Assembly: GCF_001653235.2 (NCBI RefSeq)
Contig: NC_035795.1
Coordinates: 2,735,001 to 2,799,000 of the forward strand
Source: Pochonia chlamydosporia 170
Lineage: Eukaryota > Ascomycota > Sordariomycetes > Hypocreales > Clavicipitaceae
Length of the DNA: 64,000 nucleotides
Direction: 5' to 3'
Under the pieces are notes generated by a model that had not been told where the DNA came from, did not search any database, and saw only the letters and a list, made by a program, of their open reading frames with translations. Below, in pieces: positions 1 through 10,044 of this stretch. Each line of letters opens with the position of its first letter. Position 1 is the first letter of the stretch. The position numbers were made by a program, and so were the translations under genes.

Positions 1-300
1 GTGTGCTCTTGTCGAAGAGCCAACGCAAGGTCCATTTCCGCCAGAGTCAAGGGACGTTCTGCCGCCACGATAATACGCAGCAGTTTCTTGGCTTCTTCGG
101 AATTGCTACTCTTAGCTAGAATTCTCTCGTATACATCATCGACTGTTCGTGGAAGTGAGGACGTGGTTACGCGTATCCTGTTCTAATCAATGCTGATGTC
201 ACGTTCGATCAACTCCAAGGTGAGGTAAACCCATAGATATGTCTGGTTAGGAATACGCCTAAGTTCTTGTAGAAGCAGCTGTTTTATCCATTTGTTATGC
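1..300 (-). pseudogene. NACHT/STAND (NLR-like) protein fragment, cut by window edge
   Basis: Read on the minus strand, this piece resembles the region just after the NTPase of fungal NACHT (STAND) proteins. It has a helical stretch with TYLWVYLTLELIERD, then LPRTVDDVYERIL, then a winged-helix-like AKKLLRIIVAAERPLTLAEM. Such proteins are intracellular receptors linked to heterokaryon incompatibility and immunity. The frame carries an in-frame TAG at 183-185, between ISID and NRIRV. A C-to-T change in a CAG codon would explain it, which suits the RIP-like decay of the neighbouring island. The open frame continues off the left edge at base 1. To the right it runs into the inverted repeat at 281-364, so the N-terminal NTPase part is not visible. 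I see the motifs and the stop; calling it a dead gene is inference, since an unseen intron could remove the stop. Confidence 0.6.
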
Positions 301-364
301 ACGCAGGCGTGTGCATTACCACTGCAATAGCGTGTAAGTTATCACCTCATTAATATGCTGCAAC
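281..364. repeat. Left arm of an old inverted repeat bracketing the AT-rich island
   Basis: Positions 294-328 are an exact 35-bp reverse complement of 6079-6113. The match extends imperfectly outward (281-293 against 6114-6126) and inward (340-364 against 6054-6078), with a small indel at about 329-339. The arms lie 5.7 kb apart and enclose the whole transposon island. Confidence 0.8.
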
Positions 365-1321
365 TGTGGATGGATTCGGAGATCGTGTGCCAAATAAACG
401 CAGCCACTTTCCAAGAATACACAATCCAGTGAAATATTCAGTATGACACCAGCGTGGCTTTTCTGGGGCGTTCCTCGAAAGCTTGTATGGTTGGGCGAAA
501 CAGCACTAGGGACGGGACCACCCGAACTTTAATCTGGAATAGGAACCAGACACTCAAATGCTGTCCACTCGCCAACGTGGCCGCCTCTAGTGCGGGAAGC
601 ATCACGGCTTTCCGGACACCTTCGCTTACAACGCCAAGCTTGAGGAGAGGCCCTTGATGCGCTATGCGCCTTAAATCTCAATGAGAGGACCTTAGATGTA
701 CTTCGGACAATCACGGACTAAACCAAGGTAACCATAAGCACCGAATGCCTTGCTGTGCAGCTCTGTCTCGACGAAGAACCTGAGCGGCCGAAATATGTGT
801 CCACCTATGACAATAATGACAATACCTTAGGCCGAGTTGGGCAGCATAACGTTGTTCTTCCGGTTTTGCCTGACGGCGAGCATGTCACATCGTCTGTAGC
901 TAGCGTGGCAAGAGATACGCTGCACAGCTTTCCAAATGTCAGGAATGCGGGCAGCAGGACTAATAAAGCACTTTCCCTGTCCTGTTATTTGCGGAATATG
1001 TGACTACTCGACAAGTATGCATAATTCAACGAGACCAGCAGTAAAGATTTGCCCGAGCGTAATTAAAGGCGTCTAGATATTATGTGGGCGGAATTGCTCA
1101 CACTTGGGGGTCTAATAAGGGGATAGGAAAAAGGGACTTAGTGTTTTTATTTGATCTTATAGCTAGCGCACAGATAAAACGGAGGTTTTTCCCCCTCTAG
1201 CCAGATAATTCTTAATTAACAGACTTAACCGCGATTTTTTTTAACTAGAGCTATTTACTTAGTGTATTTAATGCTTATTTACTAAATCCCTTATTAACTA
1301 AGAGTACCTTTCTTTACTGCA
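365..1321. other. Non-coding DNA between NLR fragment and AT-rich island
   Basis: Base composition is ordinary up to about 1050 and then becomes AT-rich. Only short unconvincing ORFs are present, without recognisable domains or splice structure. It may be decayed DNA inside the outer inverted repeat. Confidence 0.5.
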
Positions 1322-1555
1322 GGTTATACCTTATAGAGGTATACTACCAAATAATATTGCTAAAGTCTTCTAGGAAGACTAAAGCAATTAAAGATTAAAT
1401 ACTATTTAATTTAAGCAATTAGGAGACTTTTAACTACCTAGCCTAAAGGCTTCTTTCTTTGCTATAGGCTATACCTTATAGAGGTATACTACTAAATAAT
1501 ATTGCTAAAGTCTTCTAGGAAGACTAAAGCAATTAAAGATTAAATACTATTTAAT
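1322..1555. repeat. Direct repeat, about 89-bp copies offset by 145 bp
   Basis: The block at 1322-1410 recurs at 1467-1555 with only a couple of pyrimidine-transition differences. Each copy contains a hairpin in which TAAAGTCTTC and GAAGACTTTA-like arms face each other. The second copy merges into the left inverted arm of the element listed at 1525-3702. Confidence 0.8.
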
Positions 1556-1884
1556 CTAGGCAATTAGAAAGATTCTAACTATTTAGACTAAAGGGAAGTA
1601 ATAATCTAGACTAAATTGCTAACAAGCTGTGTGTAAGTGTGGTATTTCGCAGGGCACTCTGAGCTCTTGGGTGTGTTCGTTTTGGGCCAACAAAATATAT
1701 TACTATTAATATCTATATTAGAAAAGTAAAACTAGTCTTTATAAATATAATATATTTAAATATAATATAATGTATTTTTTACCTAGCCTATATATTATAT
1801 TTTATATTATATTATATTTAAATATAATACATAGAAAATCCTATGTACTGTATTTTGTATTATATTAAATACAATATAATATAA

Positions 1885-1935
1885 AATACAATACAAAAAT
1901 ACATTTTGTATTGTATTTTTCGGCAATACTCTAAG
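1885..1935. repeat. AT-rich palindromic end resembling the 5646-6053 MITE terminus
   Basis: On the minus strand this reads AGAGTATTGCCGAAAAATAC, closely like the left end of the MITE at 5646 (AGAGCATTGCCGAAAACTAC). The adjoining 1700-1885 is almost pure A/T with self-complementary runs. I could not find the opposite end, so it is either a truncated copy or an unrelated palindrome. Confidence 0.4.
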
Positions 1936-2009
1936 TGTACCTAGGAGAATCCTATCGCAAGTCTAGTCCCTTTTGCTACTACTACCTTGACAGAAAACAT
2001 TCTTTAATG

Positions 2010-2330
2010 TTACTTTGCGCATTTCCCAAACTTGCATTTGCTGCAGCCCGGTTTGTACTTGCAATCATAATTATTTCTGCACACCCAAGGCCTACAAGTA
2101 TTCGCGGCGGGAGACTTATGGCGTGATGTCTCTGAGGAGGGAGGAGGGGGATGACTGGTTTTCTGCTTCTTTGTCGGCGGTAGATCCTTCGCTGTGTAGT
2201 CGCTAGGAACAGGGGGAGGAGGACGGAGAGGATGATTGGTTTTCTGCTTCTTTGTCGGCGGTTCAACCGGGTACTTCTCGTTTGGGTGAAAGACTTTCTG
2301 CTTCTTGTTCAACGGTTCACCATCTACATC
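2010..2330 (-). CDS. Cysteine-rich, repeat-containing small protein (partial or decayed 5' end)
   Basis: The open frame encodes three degenerate repeats built on KKQK: PLNKKQKVFHP, PPTKKQKTNHP and PPTKKQKTSHP. A short C-terminal domain follows, with six cysteines in about 27 residues (CRPWVC, DC, GCSKC, GKCAK), ending at the stop at 2010-2012. The matching DNA repeats are at 2149-2180, 2230-2261 and 2284-2315. The frame has no ATG. Upstream at about 2426-2452 lies a short hydrophobic-coding stretch followed by GTAAGT at 2425, and a CAG acceptor sits just before 2330. The first exon of a secreted protein could therefore have been there, but its start codon is not visible. The composition differs from the surrounding A/T-only DNA. 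I do not recognise the family. It may be a secreted peptide gene carried inside the TIR element and now dead. Confidence 0.45.
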   Translation of the reverse strand, partial: DVDGEPLNKKQKVFHPNEKYPVEPPTKKQKTNHPLRPPPPVPSDYTAKDLPPTKKQKTSHPPPPSSETSRHKSPAANTCRPWVCRNNYDCKYKPGCSKCKFGKCAK

Positions 2331-3702
2331 CCTGCCGTTACCCCGTTCCTAGACCTGGTATTAGCAACGCTCATTCGGAATACATGTTAATAGTGCAGAG
2401 TGCGATATTAACTGCAGGGACTTACAAGAACAGTAAATGCCAGAACGTTAATCTCACTCTGTTTGTTTAAGTTAACATCGCCTGCATCTACCTAAGTTAA
2501 CTATTAGTATAGTTGCCAAGTTGCTAGCAAAAGTAACCTACAAGCTTCTTAGCCGTATTACGAGGGAACCAAGCCGTAGTTGTAAAGGCATTAACGCCAA
2601 GAGCAACTATCCAGCGCATGTTAATCACGGAAATAGGTAACCTTTTTCCTAAGACTTACAAGCTAAAATAGTAGTAATACAAACCATTTTGTCGTAATAA
2701 GACGAGTAGATAAGTTAAGTACTAGTATAGTAGTAGGTTTAATAATAGTTCACTAAGAGAATTAAGATGTTACTAATAGAAAGAAGTAGACTTTTTATAT
2801 ACCTTTTTTTAACTACATAAACGCATAGCAGGACTTTTTTTTAAATGTATAGCTGTCTATATTTATCTAGTTTAGTAACTACAATAGGTTAGTCTAGTTA
2901 TTAGTTTAAAGTAATCGAGCAATATAGAGCCCTTCGGGTTATATTATATTAGCTAAGTGTACTATTATTGTGTGCCTAGCTAGCATGTAAATTTTAATAT
3001 ATAGTAATTACTAGTTGCGTTATTTAATAGAGAAGTCTTTTATTGTTTAAATATTAAATTTGCGCAAAAGCTTAACGTGAGGTATATATATGTGTGCATT
3101 ATCTAGTTTGTGCTATTAGTATTGCGGCATTTTTAATGTTTAAAACTTTAATATTTAGGTTTCTTTGTAAGGGGCTAGCCTGGACCTTTTGCCGCAGGTA
3201 GCATAGTGTAACGGTTCAAGCGAGTATATTAACAACTAGCTAGAACGGCTAGAACGAGTATCTAAAGCTAAAGAGGAAAAGGAAAGGAGAGCAAGAAAGC
3301 AAGGTCTCGCAGAGCTCTTGTAGGCTGGTGAGCTTGCTTCTGCTAATCTCGCTTGTTGCTGGGGGTTACCAGTAACAAGGTTGGGGACGAAGGCGAGAGC
3401 GCTAGCCGAGCCACTATCGGGCTCAGCCCGTTACACATAGATACCTGTTGCCCTAAAATGAATCGTAACATCTATTCCCACCTTATCCCGGCTACTTTCT
3501 TTCTGCTTAGCAAGTTATATATAAATTTGTATTTTGTTAGCCTAAAACAAATACACCTAAGAGCTTAGAGTAGCTCGCAAAATACCACACTTACACGCAG
3601 CTTATTAGCAATTTAATCTAGATTATTACGTCCCTTTAGTCTAAATAGTTAGAATCCTTCTAATTGCCTAGATTAAATAATATTTAATCTCTAATTGCTT
3701 TA

Positions 3703-5564
3703 ACCTGGGTGCATAGCGAGCTGGACAGCATAGCAAGCTGGACACCCAAACCGACCTTCTCGCAAAAGGGTTGTAAAAATACAATCACAACAAGGGAAAT
3801 TAATTAGTTTTAAATGCTATTCTCTTTATTAGATATCTCCACATTAATCTAATAAGTTTGCGCATTATAACTGGACTTTCTGCACACGCCACATTGCTAA
3901 CCCTTTATCTTATCCCTTAGCTTGCGACCTCTTATTTGGCGATCTTCTTGCTTTATCTGCTCTTCCACATTATTCTAATCTTAGAGAGCTTGTCCCTCAG
4001 CAATAGTTATGCTACTGCCTTAACGTAAATAGGTTTTTTAAGCTCTATACCGCTTGCTTAGTATTGCATTTACCTCTTAAAGTAGCTAGTTCTTAGCTTT
4101 TAAGAGGGCTATCTTGTGTATAGTTCTGCATGTACCCTTTAAAAATTAATCTATAGCAGCTAAAATTAACGTGGGAGAGCTTTCTTAATAGCGGCTTATT
4201 TGCCTTTTAATATAATTAGTCTGCAAAGTAGCCTTAGTTAGGTTATTTAGGGTCTTTAGAACCCACAGTTATAGTAGCTTAGAAGCCTCTTTAATAGGTG
4301 ATAGCGTCTGTAGCCTTATATCTAGCCATAATAAGACACTTTTTGGGTTAAATAGAATAAGGCCTGCACCTCTAAAAGCTCCCTAGATATTTTATTCCAT
4401 TATTACAGCTTTAAATGCGGTAAAAAAGGCGGGTAGGAAATCCGCCTTTGTAATGTGTGTAATCCCTGCTCTTATTAATCCTTTAATTTCTTTACCATAG
4501 GCCTTCTTTAGTAGCCTAAAACAGCTAACATCTAGTAGCTAAAGGATATAAGATAAATAAGAGAGCATGCAAAGTGTAATTATCTAATGCTCCTTACAGA
4601 ATAGCTTAAATTCCATTAAGTGGTAGCTTTTATGTCTATCTATAATTAGAAGATAATATGCGCCTTAAGTTTGCAGCTTAGTGTGCTTTTTAAAGTGCTA
4701 GATCTATTCTATACCCTTTTTATTTAACGTCTAGCTATTATAAGTTATAGATATAACCTAATCTATTAGTAGCGCGCTATCTTTATACTAGTTAGTAAGG
4801 TAATATTGCCCTGTAATAATAATAAATAGCAGGATAGCCTTGCCTTAGGAATTAATAGACTAAATTACTAAAACCTATTCTCTATCACCTAGCTAAGCTA
4901 AGGTTAGCTTCCTATATCTATCTAAGCTTGTAATAACTATAGTAGTTAAGATTATACCTATTATAAAGCTAGTCTTATTAAAGTTATAGAAATCCTCCTC
5001 TAGAATGCTATATTTTGCGACTATATTGCGCACAAGCTTAAACTAGGGCTAAATTATTTTTAGATCTTTATATAAAGCTCTCTAGTAGTTATATCTACAG
5101 GTAAAATGCATGGTTAGCTCTTTTTAGCATTTAATAAAGTTTAAAGCCTATTAGGGTCCCACAAGAGGCGCGTTATAATTAGCAAGCAGTTAATTAGCTA
5201 TATCTTACACACTACTAAGCTAGAGAGAAAATAATCGCAAGTCTAGGTTAAGAATATAGTTAACAATTATAGATTCCTCTAGATTTATAAGTTTCTAAGA
5301 ATTAGGCATAATATTGCATCTGGCACGTATTCCCTTAATGCAAGCGCTAAGCGTGCTATAAGGTACCATATAGATCTTTACAGCTGCTCAGATGCTTAGC
5401 TTTAGGGTTTTCTGTATAGCTTAGCAAGCTAAGATTATTTGCCTTTCTTTATCTAAAGTTTCCATTATTATTAGTAGAGAAATATGCAGTTAAAAATAGA
5501 TAGTTATATTTACTAGGTAGGGTGTCTAGCTCGCTATGCTGTCTAGCTCGCTATGCACCCACGT
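3703..5564 (-). mobile_element. Fot1/pogo-type (Tc1/mariner superfamily) DNA transposon, RIP-degraded
   Basis: The ends are inverted repeats of about 44 bp starting ACSTGGGTGCATAGCGAGCT (3703-3746 and 5521-5564). Each arm contains two direct copies of a GCATAGCRAGCTRGACA unit. The element is flanked by TA at 3701-3702 and 5565-5566, the target duplication of Tc1/mariner elements. Its length of 1862 bp matches the usual 1.8-2.1 kb of fungal Fot1-class elements. The interior is A/T-rich and full of stops, as expected after RIP, but a transposase catalytic segment is still readable on the minus strand at about 4340-4660. The element sits at the end of the older 1525-3702 element, so it inserted later. 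Confidence 0.85.
4340..4660 (-). pseudogene. DDE superfamily transposase remnant of the Fot1/pogo-type element
   Basis: The minus-strand translation, broken by stops, reads LLIIDRHKSYHLMEFKLFC, then YILxLLDVSCFRLLKKAYGK, then IRAGITHITKADFLPAFFTAF, and ends near GAFRGAGLILFNPKSVL. This is the order of motifs in DDE_1/pogo transposases: the second catalytic Asp region LIIDGHxSH, the QPLDV block, and the GAFRGAGLIPFNPE tail. TAG and TAA stops stand where CAG or CAA codons would be expected. It is not functional. Confidence 0.85.
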
Positions 5565-5645
5565 TATTTAATTAAAGGAATTCTAATTATATTTTATTCT
5601 CTAAAGTTTTAATTCTTTTATCTCTCTACTAAGTATATACTTAGG

Positions 5646-6053
5646 CAGAGCATTGCCGAAAACTACAAAATGTAGTTTTTTTTATTTTAATAAACTATTT
5701 ATATTAAATAGGCTAAAATAGATATAGAGTAAGTATTTATATCTAAAAATAGCTAATTAAAAAACTATAGTATAGTATAGTATAAAAGTGGGTTCTATAT
5801 ATTACTAATAAGCCTAAACTACAAAAAAACTATAAAAACTATAAATTACTATGTAAAAAATACTATACATATAGTTTTTCTAGTTTTAGCTTTAACTAAG
5901 GCTCTAGAACCCACCTTTCTTAGTAAGCCTAAAAATTAGTATAATAATCTATTTTAAAAGGGACTTTATATTCTTACAAGTATTTTAGTCTATTTTATAT
6001 AAATATTCTAGGAAAATGAAAAAACTACACAAACTACATTTGACAATGCTCTG
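5646..6053. mobile_element. MITE-like AT-rich element with inverted ends
   Basis: The ends read CAGAGCATTGYC inward (5646-5657 and 6042-6053). Homology continues inside, with a CTACAAAATGTAGTTTTT-like left arm opposing a CTACACAAACTACATTTG-like right arm. No coding capacity is present. The right end abuts the outer inverted repeat exactly at 6054. No clear target-site duplication was identified. Confidence 0.6.
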
Positions 6054-6126
6054 GTTGCAGCATATTGATGATGTGATCATTGCAGTGGTAATGCACACGC
6101 CTGCGTGCATAACAATTGGACAAAAC
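6054..6126. repeat. Right arm of the outer inverted repeat
   Basis: Reverse complement of 281-364; see that entry. The exact core is 6079-6113. Confidence 0.8.
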
Positions 6127-9100
6127 ATGAATCTCAAAATTGTGGCTGTCATTTGCAGTAACATTTAAATCGCTGTTAGACTCCATAGGCGGCTACTCTG
6201 TGCCCTAGTTCAGCAACTAGTGCATTTCGTGACCCTTCGAGCTATTCCCTGCTAACGGGTCGAATAGTCTAACTGTAAGACGTCAACCATTTCACGTAGA
6301 CATGGGGGATTTGTCTCACGTTCGCATAGCACGACTTCTCCTTAACGGAGAGGCGTTGTATCTCGCCCAGACTGGTCCACGGTGACAAACTCACCGACTC
6401 TTCTGGAGATTCGGCGGCAACGTCATCCGATGTGATTATGTTTGTCGAAGGGTTTATATCTGGTGAGACCAGCATAATGGGTGCTCAGCTGCACACACAG
6501 CATCAGGCTGAGACTGAGACAATCTCAAAGATGTTCAGTCACAGTTCTGAGATGATATGAGGGCGGATTTAAACACACCTGAGCTGGGACCGATTGTCAT
6601 GACTCCCAAGCGTTTCCCTTTTTCTTCGCTACATAATTGTCTGCTATTGAGGGAGAGATTGCATGTCATTGAGCATGCTTGTGTCGCGTCCCGTTTCTGT
6701 CTGTGTTAACAAACAACTGGGTAGAAGCGAATTGAGTTTTCTGCCACGTCCAGTCACTATACTAAGGTTTGCGATCGCGAGGAATAACAGCTTGAGTAGA
6801 TAAACAGCGGAAGTTGTCACTCCTGTCACTGCGAGGCAGCACAGAATCTTGGTGTGAGTTATGCATGAAGAGGAGTCGTCTCTAATACGAAGTCTTATAC
6901 CAGTTTGAATCTCCTCAGTTTCATGTCACACTGAAGATCAACAGGTGAGCGGGCGGTGTATATCATGTCGGAAAGGAATGCTTTGGTGTAGCTCTCGGAA
7001 TGTGGATTGCGTCCGCTTGACATCGTACTGCTGCTAAATTCTTCTTCGATCCTACTGAACACAAAGAGATCACAAACAAAGATACATAAAAATTGGGACA
7101 ATTCCACTAACTGTAATATAAGACACCAAGCTTAAGGCACGCAGTGGCTTATCTAATCTCTGAATTGCATCACTAGACGATCAGAAACAACGTCATATAA
7201 GCATTAGTTTCGTTACACAATTATGGTTTTGTAATTCCAACAGCTTTTTCGTCCTATTTTCATAAATTAACTCCCGAACTACATCCATCGAAAGAATGAG
7301 CTCTTACATTAAATTAATGCCATTCTCAGCAGCCGGTTTCCAAACTCTATCAAGTAATAATCGCCATAGACCAACCCAAGGTCCCAATCTCGCTTGAAAT
7401 CTTTCATATTGTAATTGGCCGTCACCTATCGCAGCACGCTATTAAACCGCTGTCTCAGATGTACTAACTCTATAAACAGCAAATATCTGTCCCTCCATTC
7501 TATGTTTGTCTGTTGTGTGGGCAATATAATCCTCAGAGTATTCTCTATCCTGATATCATCCATGTCTTGGAAACGTTGCTCTGCGCAACCCGACCTAAAC
7601 CAGGCAAGGCTTGCGACAGGATGAGCATACCATTTTCTGCAACAACACCTGCTGATGAGCCTCGAAACGGCGTATTGGCTTCATCCATTGTGGTGATGGG
7701 AGCGTCTAAATCGCAAATTAGGACGTACCGGCCACTCCACACGATTCACCCACGACTGAAACCCCCAAGTCTGAAGGGAACGTCTCAAAGCGAGGAATAA
7801 AGTATATAGCGAGACCCATCGAGGCCACGCGGGATTGTAGACCCGTCGCCGCCGACTTGTACACTCTGCGCGTAACCCACGTCACCCCAAGATTAACAAC
7901 GCGATCATGTCGAGCTAGATGGATATCCTCGACCGGTACGACGCTTCTTGATCAAGCTGGGCTTGGGATCGAAACTCACAGCGTAGTATGTGCCAAATAG
8001 TTTAGTATGGCTTCTCAGGTCCCTCCCTGGGCTCCACTGTGAGTTATGGAGTGCTGTGGCATGAGCTGTGTCTCGCATGCATGGGCGGTTGTGTATTGGA
8101 GAAAGTCCCAATAACACATTGAATCGATAATGACAAGAAGGCCATCATCTTAAACGGCCCAATATGTCTACGCCGTGCTGGCGGAGGACGTCCCAGGAAT
8201 AGATAGTACCAATGGTTTTAGTATTGCAGGTATGCAATGATCACACAACCGTTACAATGATTACCGGGGCCGATTTATATTGCAACGTTTCCCGTCGGAT
8301 CCTCGTTGGGGGTTGCATCATAAAGGACATCTCATGTATATCCGTGCTATAAACCCTGGCGTGTATAAGGTCTACCCCCAATGAAAGCAGTTTTGTCGAT
8401 AGATATTGCGTTTGCCTAACATGAACATCTTTGGGATATTTCACCAATCGGGCATAGATGCTGCCTGGGAAGAGACCACAGATCCAAAAATCGGCTTCTC
8501 TGAGAATGTATTCTCCTGCTCTAGCACCCGTTTAGAGCACGTATTCTGGACACCCGCGGGCGGCTATCAACAAGCTGTCAGTATATGTTCGTGGAAGATG
8601 TTAAAGTAACCAGTTTTTATCCGCTCACTTTCTCGACAAGCCCATTAGTAGCTGTTTTTGAAGATTTGAGCAACAAAATTGTTCTCGTACAGATATGATG
8701 GCCAGTAACGTAACCGGTAGGGAGACTTAAAGATCGCGCTCTACGGGATGCCCGTTGTTGACGTCTTGCAGTTCAAGTCCCCGGGGAGGCTTTAGCACCA
8801 TCTTGGTTGCTGTTGGCGTTGAGATATCGTTCCGCATGAGATGTCATGCTGACAATACACTGTAAACATGCTTAACATGCTTGCCTATGACTGTTGTTGA
8901 GAGTCTGCGGGAGTTTTCGACTGATTCGGATCATGTTGTACTTGAGCTGTGTCTTTCCTTTTGGCATGTCACACGAGCCATCACTTTTACTTGTGTAATT
9001 TATTGTGTTGGGCTAATGGACGACCATTTCTTGCCTACACTAGACCCACGATAGCTTGTTTGACGAACCTCTGATGGGTGTTGGTAGGCAGTTGAAAGAC

Positions 9101-10044
9101 TGAGTGGTCGATAACTATCCCAATCTAGACACATAGTTGGGACAATACACAACGTGTACACACATGTGTACGTTAAAAGATTCGCAAGGCCGGGAGTGAG
9201 ATCGGTGAGCCGAAGAAGCAGTACAGATACCTTGTCAATCGATATTCTCTTGTTCTGGAAGAAGGTACGGAATTCTCTGTTGATATCACATCCGACTTCC
9301 TTGAAACCAGCACATTGCCCACGACACACTCGCAATAAGAACATTCCCTCATTGCAAAGAAGATGAACAGATGTATTCCAATTTGACACATTAATCATAA
9401 GACTGCTCTACAATTTGCTGCATCGCAATCCAAGAAGACGTATCTTGACGATATGGTCAGGAGAGCAAAACGCTTTGGAGTATCGCAAGCTGGCTAAAGT
9501 GATGGCTAAGACGACGTTTGCAGAGCCAGATGATCAGGAGGAGAGAGATCAGGGCGCGAGTTACCGTGGATTCGCATGCAGGAACCTCTGGCCAATATAC
9601 ATATGACGCCCTGTCTATGCCTGCAACTCCTCATGGAGCTTTCCAGCATCCATGTAACAACTCTGATCACTTGAAGCGCTACTTTGAATGGTATTCTGTA
9701 AATTCCTTGCATGACTCGTTTAATTGCGTCGTGCGTGAGCTTGATTGCGTATTGATTCCACGCTGGTATAACTGGACTCTCCTGTCTGGGAGGAACAGGC
9801 TTCTTCGATGGGATGCCAATGAATCCAGGCTCTGGAAAACAGGCATCATGAAAACCTGACAGTGCTGGGGTCACATAGCACATTAACACATGCGCTGTAG
9901 CAAGTATTCGTATTCCAAATTAAGTATTCATAACAAGAAATCAATAAACTCCACGCCTGCATCCATGCTTTTCCAAACCTGCCGTATGCACCCTATCCTA
10001 CACTCTTGAACAACAAGAAACACCCATTTAGAACCCGAGCTCGT
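6127..10044. other. Gene-poor interval, no supportable gene
   Basis: Ordinary base composition but only short ORFs, mostly 60-130 codons, on both strands. Some minus-strand ORFs (6269-6475, 6644-6829, 7545-7742, 7905-8117, 9506-9889) are the longest. None shows a recognisable domain, a convincing intron set or codon bias. 6644-6829 begins with a hydrophobic run that could mimic a signal peptide. Decayed genes are possible. Confidence 0.5.

Larger units (their letters stand above)
1525..3702. mobile_element. Decayed DNA transposon with roughly 175-bp terminal inverted repeats
   Basis: The left arm (about 1525-1700) and right arm (about 3527-3702) align in reverse complement. They share a GTGTAAGTGTGGTATTT core and an AGCTCTTRGGTGTRTT-like stretch, and most mismatches are C/T or G/A, as RIP would leave. 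The interior is AT-rich apart from two islands of normal composition. At 2010-2330 lies a cysteine-rich ORF on the minus strand. At about 3220-3330 the plus strand reads as a lysine/glutamate-rich tail (LERLERVSKAKEEKERRARK) with stops around it, which could be a transposase C-terminus. A relic of the same arm sequence occurs at 28100-28390. The family is not identified. The right end is interrupted by the Fot1/pogo-type insertion. Confidence 0.65.

Noticed and set aside
8768..8785. tRNA B-box-like GTTCAAGTCC
   Set aside because: No complementary T-stem and no cloverleaf could be built from 8710-8795.
9506..9889. Overlapping ORFs on both strands at 9.5-9.9 kb
   Set aside because: Neither translation shows a domain, a signal peptide or coherent codon use.
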